Below are positions 40,178 through 48,115 of a stretch of DNA of 64,000 bases, piece after piece. The stretch is from Micromonospora parva. Lineage in GTDB: Bacteria; Actinomycetota; Actinomycetes; Mycobacteriales; Micromonosporaceae. Numbering within the stretch: the stretch's first letter is position 1; every line of letters starts with the position of its first letter. The notes under the pieces are model-generated. The model was not told the origin of the DNA. It searched no databases and was given only the letters and a program-made list of their open reading frames with translations. A program made the position numbers and the translations under genes. Where the stretch lies: the NCBI RefSeq assembly GCF_000718515.1, contig NZ_JNZS01000006.1, positions 202,405 to 266,404 on the forward strand, in the 5' to 3' direction.

Positions 40178-41352
40178 GAGGCTTCCCCGAAGGCGACGTC
40201 GCTCGCGAGCACCGCCGCGCCGGTGACACCGGCCCGGCCGCCCAGCTCGGACAGGACGACGGGAAGGTTGCCGGTGGCCAGCGGCAGTGACCGGCGGTAG
40301 ACCACGCTGCGGATCTCGGCGAGCAGGATGTGACCCAGCTGGGCCAGCCCGCCGCCGATCACGATCATCGACGGGTTGGTGAAGCTGACCAGGCCGGCGA
40401 GCACGCCGCCGACCCGCCGTCCGCCGTCGCGGATCAACTGGATGCAGGTCAGGTCGCCCTCGACGGCGCCCTCGGCGACGTCCAGGGCGGTCACCACACC
40501 ACGCAGGGCCAATCGCTCGGCGAGCGCCGGCGACGTGCCACTGCGGGCGGCGGCCGCCGCGTCCTTGGCCAGCGCGGCGCCGCTGAACAGCGCCTCCAGG
40601 CAGCCGACGTTGCCGCACGAGCACATCGGACCGTGTGAGTCGACCTGGATGTGGCCGATGTCGCCGGCACAGCCGTCGGTGCCCCGGTAGACCTCGCCGG
40701 TGAGGTAGATGCCGCACCCGACGCCGGTGCCGATCTTCACGAAGAGGAAGTCGTCCACCGAGTGGGCGACACCGCCGTGCCGCTCGCCGATCGCCATGAT
40801 GTTGACGTCGTTGTCGACGACCGCCGGGCAACCGTGCTCCCGGCTGAGCAGTTCACGCACCGGGAACCGGTCCCAGCCCGGCATGATCGGCGGTGAGACC
40901 GGCACGCCGTCACGGAAGCTGACCGGGCCGGGTACGCCGATGCCCACCGCGTCCAGTCGCTCGTACGCGCCGTCGACCCGGGCCTTGTGCAGCAGCTCGT
41001 TGACCCGTTGCAGGGTCACCTTCGGGCCGTTGCGGATGTCCGCCGCCTCGGCGTAGTGGGCCACCGGTTCGAGGCGACCGTTGACCACCTCGACGTCCAT
41101 CGAACTGGCGCCGAGGTCGACCGCGGCGAAGCGCAGCTTCGGGTTCAACTCGACGAGCGTCGAGCGACGCCCACCTCGGGACGCGGCGAGCCCCGCCTCG
41201 GCGACGTAACCCAACGCCACCAGGCGGTCCAGCTCGGCCAGCATGCGTGGACGCGGCATCTGGAGGCGGTCGCCCAGCTCGGCGCGGGACACGGCCCCCT
41301 CGTCGCGGAGCAACCGCAACAGTCGCACGTGCAGGGGGTCGACGGTACGCAC
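40174..41352 (-). CDS. ROK family transcriptional regulator
   Basis: About 392 residues from GTG 41352, which follows AAGAGGGGG; the open frame continues to 41418 but that part carries operator-like repeats. An N-terminal winged helix (VSRAELGDRLQMPRPRMLAELDRLVALGYV) is followed by a ROK sugar-kinase-like domain. The domain has DLGASSMDVEVVNG, GIGVPGPV, NDVNIMAIGE, VKIGTGVGCGIYL and the zinc motif CAGDIGHIQVDSHGPMCSCGNVGCLEA (His-x10-Cys-x-Cys-x4-Cys). It senses a sugar or sugar phosphate and probably represses the importer operon downstream and itself, through the sites at 41383-41405 and 41471-41492. Confidence 0.9.
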   Translation of the reverse strand: MRTVDPLHVRLLRLLRDEGAVSRAELGDRLQMPRPRMLAELDRLVALGYVAEAGLAASRGGRRSTLVELNPKLRFAAVDLGASSMDVEVVNGRLEPVAHYAEAADIRNGPKVTLQRVNELLHKARVDGAYERLDAVGIGVPGPVSFRDGVPVSPPIMPGWDRFPVRELLSREHGCPAVVDNDVNIMAIGERHGGVAHSVDDFLFVKIGTGVGCGIYLTGEVYRGTDGCAGDIGHIQVDSHGPMCSCGNVGCLEALFSGAALAKDAAAAARSGTSPALAERLALRGVVTALDVAEGAVEGDLTCIQLIRDGGRRVGGVLAGLVSFTNPSMIVIGGGLAQLGHILLAEIRSVVYRRSLPLATGNLPVVLSELGGRAGVTGAAVLASDVAFGEAS

Positions 41353-41382
41353 CGGGGAGGCCCCCTCTTCATTGGCAGCGTT

Positions 41383-41405
41383 CACATCGACGCAATGCCG
41401 ATGTG
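41383..41405. promoter_or_regulatory. Operator-like inverted repeat near the ROK gene start
   Basis: CACATCG (41383-41389) and CGATGTG (41399-41405) flank a 9-nt centre, about 30 nt upstream of the chosen start. The size and place suit a repressor site in the leader of the ROK gene. Confidence 0.5.
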
Positions 41406-41470
41406 TTGTGTCCGACACAGTAAGAGCGTTCAGCGCCGCCTGTCCAGAGCTTCAACCGTTCCGAGACCAA

Positions 41471-41492
41471 CTTTTGTCCGAAAGAACAAAAG
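41471..41492. promoter_or_regulatory. Probable ROK operator
   Basis: CTTTTGT (41471-41477) and ACAAAAG (41486-41492) form a perfect 7-bp inverted repeat around 8 nt. The A/T-rich half-sites stand out in this genome and resemble known ROK (XylR/NagC-type) operators. The site is about 120 nt upstream of the ROK start. Confidence 0.65.
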
Positions 41493-41647
41493 CTACTAGT
41501 CGATCAAGGAAAGGATCACGGACGGCCTGCGACCCCTCGCCGCCAGTTTCATCGACAGACATGCAATCGCCCCGCCAGCCGATCCTCGGGTGGCGGGCGA
41601 TTGGCGCTCTGCTGGCCTGTGCTGGCCCGGCTCCTGGCGCTGGGCCG

Positions 41648-42673
41648 TCAGCGGCGGCCGGCGGAGTTGCGCTTCTTGCGGAGCTTGCGATCGTCGCGCA
41701 GCTCGACGTACGGCTCGTCGTCCACCGGGTGGCCGGCGGAGATCGCGCGACCGCGTTCCAACTCCGCGTCGAACTCCGCCCCCAGCAGGATCGCGATGTT
41801 GCTCAGCCACAACCAGACCAGGAAGATGATCACGCCGGCCAGCGTCCCGTACGTCTTGTCGTACGAACCGAAGTTGCTCACGTAGAAGGCGAACAGGCCG
41901 GAGATCACCAACCAGATCACCACGGCCAGCACCCCGCCCGGGCTGACCCAGCGGAAGCCGCCGTGCCGCGCGTTGGGCGAGGCCCAGTAGAGGATCGCGA
42001 ACATCAGGCTGACCAGGACCAGCAGCACCGGCCACTTGGCGACGTCCCACACCGCCACCGCCGTCGAGCCGACCCCGATCACGTCACCGACCGATTCGGC
42101 CAGGCGGCCGGTGAAGACCACGATCACCGCGCTGGCCAGCAGCAGCACCCCGATCACCGCTGTCACGCCGAGCCGGATCGGCAGCGTCTTCCAGATCGGT
42201 CGCCCCTCCGGCACGTCGTAGATGGTGTTGGAGGCACGCATGAACGCGCCGATGTAACCGGAGGCCGACCAGAACGCGGCCACCAGACCGACGATCGCGG
42301 CGATGCTGGCCAGGCCACCGTTGCGGCCCGCGGTGTCGATCGCGCCCTCGATGATCTTCTGGATGCTGTCGTTCGGCACCGCCTGGTTGACGGTGTCCTT
42401 GACGCCCTCGGTGGCGCTCTCGCCGAGCAGGCCGAGCAGGGATATCAGCACCAGCACGCCGGGGAAGATGGACAGCACCCCGTAGTACGTCAGTGCCGCC
42501 GCCCAGTCGGTCAGGCTGTCGTCCTGGAACTCGGTGATCGTCCGGCGGAAGGCCGCCTTCCAGCCACTGCCGGGCAGGTCGGTGGGGCTGTCCGGGCCCG
42601 CGTCGGGGCCAACGGGCGTGGTGGCCCGATCGCGATCACGCTCGCGCTGGGCGGAAGACTCGTCCGAGGCCAT
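41648..42673 (-). CDS. YihY/BrkB family membrane protein
   Basis: The 341-residue protein has a cytoplasmic N terminus and about six membrane segments. The YihY pattern is ALTYYGVLSIFPGVLVLISLLGLLGES, ASIAAIVGLVAAFWSASGYIGAFMRASNTIYDV, LLASAVIVVFTG, WAKWP-like VAKWPVLLVLVSLMFAILYWASPN and YDKTYGTLAGVIIFLVWLWLSNIAILLGAEFDAEL. The basic C-terminal tail (RKLRKKRNSAGRR) faces the cytoplasm. The family was once called ribonuclease BN, wrongly. Its true role is unknown. Single gene, 64 nt from the ABC permease stop. Confidence 0.92.
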   Translation of the reverse strand: MASDESSAQRERDRDRATTPVGPDAGPDSPTDLPGSGWKAAFRRTITEFQDDSLTDWAAALTYYGVLSIFPGVLVLISLLGLLGESATEGVKDTVNQAVPNDSIQKIIEGAIDTAGRNGGLASIAAIVGLVAAFWSASGYIGAFMRASNTIYDVPEGRPIWKTLPIRLGVTAVIGVLLLASAVIVVFTGRLAESVGDVIGVGSTAVAVWDVAKWPVLLVLVSLMFAILYWASPNARHGGFRWVSPGGVLAVVIWLVISGLFAFYVSNFGSYDKTYGTLAGVIIFLVWLWLSNIAILLGAEFDAELERGRAISAGHPVDDEPYVELRDDRKLRKKRNSAGRR

Positions 42674-42737
42674 CGCCCCTCCTCCTGGTCGGTGGTGTCA
42701 CCTCCGGTCATGCCCCGTCGACGGGCGCGGATAACCC

Positions 42738-43547
42738 CTAGGTGTAGAGCAACCTGGCCATTCGCCGGGAAGCCACCAGCAGGCCGAGCACCACCATCGC
42801 CAGCAGGTAGAGCACGTCGAGCAGCCAGAGCCAGCCGCCGCTGCCCAGCGTGACCCCGCGGATCAGGTGCACCGAGCGGTACAGCGGGGTGATCTCGACG
42901 AGCCAGTGCAGCACCGTCGGATAGGCCTGCGCCGGCACGAAGGTGCCGGAGAAGAGGAAGAGGGTGAACTGCGCGGAGCCCATCAGGTCGAAATCCTGCC
43001 AGCTGCGCATCAGGGTGGCGATCGTCATGCCGAGCGCCCCGAACGCGAACCCGACCAGCACCGCGGCCGGGAGGGCGGTCAGCGCGCGGGCGACGCTGGT
43101 CAGATCCAGGGCGACCATCACCCCGAGGAACGCCGCCGAGTAGGCGCCGCCCCGCAGCATCGCCCAACCCAACTCGCCCACGGCGATCTCGAACGGCCGT
43201 ACCGGGGTGGCGATCATCCCGTCGTACAGCTTCATGTACTTCATCTTGCCGAAGAAGTTGAAGGTGGTCTCCGCGAGCGCCCCGGTCATCGCCGAGGCGG
43301 CGAGCATCGCCGGGGCCACGAACTCGGCGTACGAGACCAGCCGCCCGTCGGGCAGCGGCAGGTCGCCGACGAGCGCTCCGACGCCCACCCCGATGGAGAG
43401 CAGGTAGAGCAGCGGCTCCACGAAGCCGGAGAGCAGCAGCAGCCAGTAGACCGACTTCAGCGCCGCGACGTTGCGCCCGAGCACCGACGCCGACCGCCGG
43501 GACGCGGCGGAGACGTCGACCAGCCGGGGCAGGATCAGCGTGACCAC
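42738..43547 (-). CDS. ABC-2 type transporter permease (second subunit)
   Basis: The 269-residue NodJ-like permease has six hydrophobic segments, including SVYWLLLLSGFVEPLLYLLSIGVGVGALVG, VGELGWAMLRGGAYSAAFLGVMVAL and FTLFLFSGTFVPAQAYP, a signature of the ABC-2 family, and LLDVLYLLAMVVLGLLVA. It follows the related permease at 43581 by 33 nt. The matching ATPase is probably the gene at 47057, which is separated from the permeases by a block flanked by two palindromic repeats. Confidence 0.9.
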   Translation of the reverse strand: MVTLILPRLVDVSAASRRSASVLGRNVAALKSVYWLLLLSGFVEPLLYLLSIGVGVGALVGDLPLPDGRLVSYAEFVAPAMLAASAMTGALAETTFNFFGKMKYMKLYDGMIATPVRPFEIAVGELGWAMLRGGAYSAAFLGVMVALDLTSVARALTALPAAVLVGFAFGALGMTIATLMRSWQDFDLMGSAQFTLFLFSGTFVPAQAYPTVLHWLVEITPLYRSVHLIRGVTLGSGGWLWLLDVLYLLAMVVLGLLVASRRMARLLYT

Positions 43548-43580
43548 GACACCCTCTCTGCTCGCTCTTCGGGTTGCTGT

Positions 43581-44369
43581 TCAGACGACGAGCTTGCGGC
43601 GGAACGCGCGCACCGCCAGCAACCAGCCGGCGATCGCCCAAGCGGCCAGGTAGAGCAGGTGCCCGACGATCGACCACTGCGGGGCGACACCGAGCGTGGC
43701 CGCCCGGCACAGGTCCACGGCGTGCCACAACGGCGTCACGTACGCCAGCCAGCGCAGCGCGTCGGGCAACGACTCGACCGGGAAGAACACCCCGGCGAAG
43801 AGCGTCATCGGAATGACCGCGAACCGGAACAGCATCGCCAGCCAGTTGTCGCTCGACACCGACGCGGCGTACGCGAAGGTCGGCGCGGCGACGGCCAGCC
43901 CGAGCAACGCCACCACCGGCAGGGTGGCCACCGCCCACGGCGAGCGCAACGCCCCGAACACCCCGGTGACCAGCAGGAACGCCGCGATGGTGGTGAGCAC
44001 CCGGAACAGCACGAAAGCCAGGTGCCCGGCCACGATGTCACCCACCCGCAGCGGCGAAGCGCCCTGCGCGAAGTAGGTCTTGACCCACTGGAAGTTGCTG
44101 AACACCGGCCAGGTGGAGTCGCCGACGGTCACCTGGAGCGCGGTCGAGGCGATCAGCCCGGGGACCAGCCAGTCGAGGTAACGCACCCCGCCGACGCCCT
44201 GGTCGATGTAGGCGCCGACGCCCAGCCCGAAGCCGAGCACGGTCAGCACCGGCAGCAGGAACGAGGAGAACACCCCGGCCCGCCAGGTGCGTCGCAGACC
44301 CACCAGGTAGTGCTCGAACACCGCGTACGCCGGCACCCAGGGGAACCGCGCCGATCCCGCCACACTCAC
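43581..44369 (-). CDS. ABC-2 type transporter permease (first subunit)
   Basis: This is a 262-residue permease with the ABC-2 layout: FEHYLVGLRRTWRAGVFSSFLLPVLTVLGFGLGVGAYID, FRVLTTIAAFLLVTGVFGAL, FRFAVIPMTLFAGVFFPVESLPDALRWLAYVTPLWHAVDL and a last helix near residue 240. The paired permeases 43581 and 42738 would form a heterodimeric channel. No ATPase is directly upstream, so the transporter looks split. Confidence 0.9.
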   Translation of the reverse strand: MSVAGSARFPWVPAYAVFEHYLVGLRRTWRAGVFSSFLLPVLTVLGFGLGVGAYIDQGVGGVRYLDWLVPGLIASTALQVTVGDSTWPVFSNFQWVKTYFAQGASPLRVGDIVAGHLAFVLFRVLTTIAAFLLVTGVFGALRSPWAVATLPVVALLGLAVAAPTFAYAASVSSDNWLAMLFRFAVIPMTLFAGVFFPVESLPDALRWLAYVTPLWHAVDLCRAATLGVAPQWSIVGHLLYLAAWAIAGWLLAVRAFRRKLVV

Positions 44370-44700
44370 CCGATCACCCCGCCCACCGCGTCGTCCACCA
44401 CGACCTGTCTACCCCTGGGGTACGACAGACCGCCGGTCACCCTACGACGGGCCCGCCGACGTGTCGCCCGGGTTTCGCCGCGCGCCACTCGAGGCCCGCT
44501 CGTTGATCAACTCGGGTTTCAAGAAGTCGGGGTGTCAACGGCCGCGGGTCGGCCCGACTTCCTGAAAGTCGAGTCGATCAGCGGGGCGACCCGCACCCGA
44601 GACGGGTCGGTGCCGACGGCGTCGACCGGTATCGGGAACTCCCTCCGGCCAGCGTCCACCCGAGTTCGGCCGCGGAACCGATCGGAGCGACGACCGCCAC
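44370..44700. other. Intergenic region containing repeat A, copy 1
   Basis: Beyond the repeat at 44503-44580 no gene is visible. The stretch should hold the promoter of the permease pair if it is no longer served from the ATPase gene; no clear hexamers were found. Confidence 0.5.
44503..44580. repeat. Palindromic repeat A, copy 1
   Basis: This is an imperfect inverted repeat of about 28-bp arms. The left arm contains GATCAACTCGGGTTTCAAGA and the right arm ends CCTGAAAGTCGAGTCGATCA. It shares the motif GATCnACTCGGGTTTCnnGAA with copies at 46879-46953 and 63718-63792. Length is about 78 bp. No open frame. Confidence 0.88.
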
Positions 44701-44892
44701 CTACCGGCCGACGGGGTCGGACCCGACGAACGCCCGCCACGCGCCAGGCGTGAAGACGAGCACCGGGCCGCCCGGGTCCTTGGAGTCGCGAACGGCGACC
44801 ACACCAGGAATGTTGTCGGCAACCTCCACACAGTTGCCGCCATCCGGGCCGCTACGGACGGTCTTGCGCCACCGGGCGCCGGTCAAATCCAT
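44701..44892 (-). CDS. DUF397 domain protein
   Basis: The 63-residue protein matches DUF397 over its whole length: ARWRKTVRSGPDGGNCVEVADNIPGVVAVRDSKDPGGPVLVFTPGAWRAFV, with the typical W-R-K-S-x-x-S...N-C-V-E-V and V-R-D-S-K-x-P. Such proteins are partners of DUF5753/XRE regulators, as here: its start overlaps the regulator stop by 10 nt. Genes of this pair occur in many copies in actinomycetes and take part in developmental control (BldB/AbaA-orfA type systems). Confidence 0.93.
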   Translation of the reverse strand: MDLTGARWRKTVRSGPDGGNCVEVADNIPGVVAVRDSKDPGGPVLVFTPGAWRAFVGSDPVGR

Positions 44893-45686
44893 GTCTCCGC
44901 TACTTCCGCCATCAGATCGAGGGACTGCCTGTGCGATAGTGCCTCACCGCGGATCGACTCCCACACCTCGACCATCTGCCGGATGTACTCGACTCGGTCG
45001 ATCACCTGCCCATGGCGCTGTCCGGCGAGGTAAACGAGGTCCTCCCCCTGCGTCGAGGTAGCGATCACAAAGGGGCCCCCGAGCCCAACGTAAGCACCGG
45101 CAGCGGTTGGCACCACCTGAATTCGGACCCTGGGAAACGCCGAACCAAGCTTCACGAGGTGCTGAATTTGCTCGACCATCACTGCCGGCCCACCAACCGA
45201 GCGGCGCAGCACGTGCTCATCGATCACGGCTGTGAGCAGTGGGGGCCGGTCGCGGGTGAGCAGTCCCTGACGGTCCAGCCGGGTCGCCACCTGCTGCTCG
45301 ACCTCGTCCGGCGCGAACAACCCGCCGCCGGTCAGTAGGGCGCGGGCGTACCCCTGGGTCTGCAACAGACCTGGCACACACAGCGGCTCGAACGAGCGCA
45401 GTGCGGTTGTCTCCTGCTCGATGGCGGCCCAGTCGCGGAACCACGGCACCACGGCCTCGCGGCTGATCCGCCGCTGGATGCGTTCGAACCGACCGTCAGC
45501 TGAGAACACGGCGTCACACCGGCGGGCGAAGTCGAGACTCGGCCGCCGCTCGGACGTCTCCACCTTGGCGACCAGCGCCCCGGAGTAGCTCAGCGCCTCG
45601 GCCAGCGCCGTCTGCGACATGCCACTGGCGGCCCGGGCCAGCCGCAGCTCCTCGGCGAAGTGCTCCAGCATGGACGAACTCTCCAC
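44883..45686 (-). CDS. XRE-family regulator with DUF5753 domain
   Basis: About 267 residues from GTG 45686. An N-terminal helix-turn-helix (LRLARAASGMSQTALAEALSYSGALVAKVETSERRPSLDFARRCD) is followed by the DUF5753 domain (WFRDWAAIEQETTALRSFEPLCVPGLLQTQGYARALL, LTRDRPPLLTAVIDEHVLRRSVGG, VQVVPTAAGAYVGLGGPFVIA). The DUF397 protein encoded next is its cognate partner. The start is not certain: GTG 45686 has a GGGGG site and ATG 45671 has GGAGAG. Confidence 0.9.
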   Translation of the reverse strand: MESSSMLEHFAEELRLARAASGMSQTALAEALSYSGALVAKVETSERRPSLDFARRCDAVFSADGRFERIQRRISREAVVPWFRDWAAIEQETTALRSFEPLCVPGLLQTQGYARALLTGGGLFAPDEVEQQVATRLDRQGLLTRDRPPLLTAVIDEHVLRRSVGGPAVMVEQIQHLVKLGSAFPRVRIQVVPTAAGAYVGLGGPFVIATSTQGEDLVYLAGQRHGQVIDRVEYIRQMVEVWESIRGEALSHRQSLDLMAEVAETWI

Positions 45687-45837
45687 GGACAACCCCCGTA
45701 CATCCTCGTACCGTGCCGGGCCGGCCGCCGTACGCGCTGGTCGTCGGCGTGCGGAACCTCCCACCGTAGTCGGATCCTCAGCAGACTGTCACGCAGCGGA
45801 ACCGCTCACGGGATCGGACGGCGGGCGGAACCAGGCC

Positions 45838-45874
45838 GGGAGCGCCCTGTGACCCCCCGATCCGGGGCGCTCCC
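45838..45874. promoter_or_regulatory. 10-bp stem-loop upstream of the small coupled genes
   Basis: GGGAGCGCCC (45838-45847) pairs with 45865-45874 around a 17-nt loop. It ends 11 nt before the GGAGG that serves the 13-codon open frame at 45898. An attenuation or operator role is possible. Confidence 0.4.
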
Positions 45875-45897
45875 ACCCACCCGACGGAGGTTCCCTC

Positions 45898-45939
45898 GTG
45901 CCACTGACCCGGTCGACTCATGACGGTGGCGGGCACTGA
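45898..45939 (+). CDS. 13-codon leader open frame coupled to the next gene
   Basis: GTG 45898 has a good GGAGG at 7 nt. The frame encodes MPLTRSTHDGGGH and stops at TGA 45937-45939, which shares its A with the ATG of the following gene (TGATG). It probably serves to deliver ribosomes to the downstream start, which has no ribosome site of its own. Whether the peptide itself matters is unknown. Confidence 0.45.
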   Translation: MPLTRSTHDGGGH

Positions 45940-46175
45940 TGCCCCGGTACCGCCCGCACGTGGCGGCCCGGCCGTCCTGGCGCTGCCGGGTCTGCGGTGC
46001 GGCGTGGCCCTGCTCGCCGGCCCGTCTGGCGCTGCTCGGCGAGTACCGCGAGGACCGGATCAGCCTGCTCATCTACCTCGCCACTGTGCACCACGAGGCG
46101 GCCGGGGACCTCGCCGGCCAGGTCGACAACGACCGGCTGTGCGACCGGTTCCTCACCTGGGCCAGAGCCCGCTGA
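45939..46175 (+). CDS. Small Cys-containing actinobacterial protein of unknown function
   Basis: The 78-residue protein has two close Cys motifs at the N terminus (WRCRVCGAAWPCSPARLALLGEY, residues 14-36) and a helical remainder (DRISLLIYLATVHHEAAGDLAG...CDRFLTWAR). Cys-x-x-Cys with a third Cys suggests metal binding. I recall this type next to XRE/DUF397 genes in Micromonosporaceae. It is divergent from the regulator and shares the intergenic region with it. Function unknown. Confidence 0.72.
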   Translation: MPRYRPHVAARPSWRCRVCGAAWPCSPARLALLGEYREDRISLLIYLATVHHEAAGDLAGQVDNDRLCDRFLTWARAR

Positions 46176-46180
46176 GCGGT

Positions 46181-46241
46181 GATCGTTGGCAGCTCAGCAG
46201 CGCGACACGCGGCAACGATTGCTGCTGAGCTGCCAACGATC
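46181..46241. repeat. 21-bp perfect inverted repeat, 19-nt spacer
   Basis: Arms 46181-46201 and 46221-46241 are fully complementary. The element sits between the convergent genes ending at 46175 and 46273 and can serve as a two-way terminator. It is longer than needed for that, so it may be a mobile palindrome. Confidence 0.88.
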
Positions 46242-46272
46242 CGAACGGGTCGACCTCGACGGCCGCCACCGG

Positions 46273-46812
46273 TCAGGCCGGTCGGTACGCGCGGACCAGC
46301 GCCTGCACGGCGTAACCGAGCAGCAGCACTCCCGCGCCGACGCCGACCACCAGACCGGCGGAGACCGCCGAGGCGAGGGCGATGCCGAGCCCGGCCGCCG
46401 CCACCAGGCACAGCGCCCCACCGAGCGGGCGAAGCAGCGGGTCGCGCAGCAGCGGCGCGAGTGGGAAGAAGTGCAGACCGACCACCAGGCAGACCAGCAC
46501 CGGAACGTACTCGGACCAGTCGGCGGCGACCAGCACGGCGGCACCCAGCCCGGCGGCGGCGAACTCGGCGACGACGATGAGCAGGTACGGGCGGTCGGCT
46601 GCCCGGTCCCGGGGGCTGCCGGCCCCCCGGAGTCGGGCGGACAACACGCCGCCCAGCACGGCGGTGAGCAACGCGGCGATGCTTCCCACCACGAGCAGGG
46701 CGCGCAGCGGTTGCTCCGCCGCCGGCACACTGAACCAGACCATCGCGAAGAAGCCGAGGTAGAGGGCGGTGAGCCCGGCCTGACGTCGGTTGGCGGTCAC
46801 CAGATCGGACAT
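46273..46812 (-). CDS. Small integral membrane protein, unknown function
   Basis: The 179-residue protein is almost entirely hydrophobic, with about six helices (LTALYLGFFAMVWFSVP, ALLVVGSIAALLTAVLGGVL, YLLIVVAEFAAAGLGAAVLVA, VPVLVCLVVGLHFFPLAPLL, GALCLVAAAGLGIALASAV, AGLVVGVGAGVLLLGYAVQALV). No known motif was recognised. ATG 46812 has GAAGGAG. It lies inside the block bounded by the two copies of repeat A, not coupled to the ABC ATPase. Confidence 0.8.
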   Translation of the reverse strand: MSDLVTANRRQAGLTALYLGFFAMVWFSVPAAEQPLRALLVVGSIAALLTAVLGGVLSARLRGAGSPRDRAADRPYLLIVVAEFAAAGLGAAVLVAADWSEYVPVLVCLVVGLHFFPLAPLLRDPLLRPLGGALCLVAAAGLGIALASAVSAGLVVGVGAGVLLLGYAVQALVRAYRPA

Positions 46813-46878
46813 GAAGCTCCTTCGGGATACGGCATACCGCCGGTCACCTTACGGCGGCCCACTCCCCGCCCGTTCCTT

Positions 46879-46953
46879 GATCGACTCGGGTTTCCGGAAA
46901 TCGGGCTGTCGGGCCCGCCGCGTCACCCCGACTTTCAGAAAGCCGAGTGGATC
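46879..46953. repeat. Palindromic repeat A, copy 2
   Basis: This is the same family as 44503-44580, in the same orientation of the GATCGACTCGGGTTTC arm. The right arm ends CAGAAAGCCGAGTGGATC. It lies between the ABC ATPase stop and the membrane protein start. Confidence 0.88.
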
Positions 46954-47019
46954 TTGGCGAGTCCGCGTCGGTACGCCGGAGATGTCGCGGCCGAGCTGGC
47001 AGCGATCAGGGGTGGGCGG

Positions 47020-47083
47020 TCAGTCGACCAGGGTGCGGCCGATCAGCCGTGGGTGCTCAGTCGACCAGGGTGCGGCCGGTCAG
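47020..47083. repeat. Duplicated 3' end of the ABC ATPase gene
   Basis: The 27 bp that encode the last residues and stop of the ATPase (47057-47083) recur with two differences at 47020-47046, 37 bp downstream of the stop on the minus strand. The copy encodes the same GRTLVD-stop sequence out of use. It looks like a replication-slippage or recombination scar. Confidence 0.85.
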
Positions 47084-47989
47084 ATGCAGGAAGACATCCT
47101 CCAGGCCGCTGCGCCGGACCAGCACGTTCGCCGGCTGGAGCCCCAACGCGGCGACCTCGGCGACCGCCGCGTCACCGTCGGGCACGTAGAGCAGGACCCG
47201 GTCGGGCAACACCTCGACCCGCTCCCCCAGCCCGTCGAGCTTGCCGGCGAAGGGCTCCTGCGACTCGGCGGCGAAGCGCAGCTCGACCACCTCGCGGGTC
47301 GAGTGCTGCTCGATCAACGCCCGGGGCGAGCCCTCCGCGACGATCCGCCCGCCGTCCATCACCACCAACCGGTCACAGAGCTGCTCGGCCTCGTCCATGT
47401 AGTGCGTGGTGAGCACCAGCGTGACGCCCTGCTGCTTGAGCCGGAACAGCCGCTCCCACACCAGGTGCCGGGCCTGCGGGTCGAGCCCGGTCGTCGGCTC
47501 GTCGAGCAGCACGATCTCCGGGTCGTTGACCAGCGCGCGGGCGATTGTCAGTCGACGTTTCATGCCACCGGACAGCGGCTCGACCTTGCTGTCGGCCCGC
47601 TCGGTGAGCTGGACGAAGTCGAGCAGCTCGGCGGCCCGCTCCCGAGCCGTCCGGCGGGAGATGCCGAAGTAGCGGGCGTAGACGGTCAGGTTTTCCCGGA
47701 CGGTCAGCTCCGGGTCGAGATTGTCCAGTTGCGGGCACACCCCGAGGCGCGCGCGGATCGCCGGCCCGTCAGCCACCGGATCCATGTCGAGGATGCGCAG
47801 CTCGCCACCGCTGGGCGGGGAGATGCAGCCGACCATCCGCATGGTGGACGACTTGCCCGCGCCGTTGGGCCCGAGGAAGCCGAACGCCTCACCCGAGCGG
47901 ACCTCGACATCGATGCCGGCCACGGCGGTGAAATCGCCGAACCGCTTCACCAGCCCACGAGCCTGAATCAGTGGTCGCCCCGAAGTCAC
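47057..47989 (-). CDS. ABC transporter ATP-binding protein, NodI/DrrA-like
   Basis: The 310-residue ATPase has Walker A GPNGAGKSS, signature LSGGMKRRLTIARAL, Walker B IVLLDEPTTGLD and H-loop TTHYMDEAEQL. Its layout, with a C-terminal domain of about 90 residues, matches exporters that use two ABC-2 permeases. No permease is adjacent. The likely partners at 43581 and 42738 lie on the same strand 2.7 kb away, beyond a repeat-bounded block. Its substrate is unknown. Confidence 0.92.
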   Translation of the reverse strand: MTSGRPLIQARGLVKRFGDFTAVAGIDVEVRSGEAFGFLGPNGAGKSSTMRMVGCISPPSGGELRILDMDPVADGPAIRARLGVCPQLDNLDPELTVRENLTVYARYFGISRRTARERAAELLDFVQLTERADSKVEPLSGGMKRRLTIARALVNDPEIVLLDEPTTGLDPQARHLVWERLFRLKQQGVTLVLTTHYMDEAEQLCDRLVVMDGGRIVAEGSPRALIEQHSTREVVELRFAAESQEPFAGKLDGLGERVEVLPDRVLLYVPDGDAAVAEVAALGLQPANVLVRRSGLEDVFLHLTGRTLVD

Positions 47990-48115
47990 CGCCCGACACT
48001 AACCGCCGGGTCCGACAGACCTCCACGCACATACGTCCGCATTGGCCGGTAGCGCCGGTGCCGGTGCCGGCGGTGGGGAAACGCCGATCGATGCCCCACC
48101 CGTCAGCTGATCGAC

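Noticed and set aside
44503..46953. Composite transposon with repeat A as terminal inverted repeats
   Set aside because: Each copy is a palindrome of its own, the block has no transposase gene, and no target-site duplication was seen.
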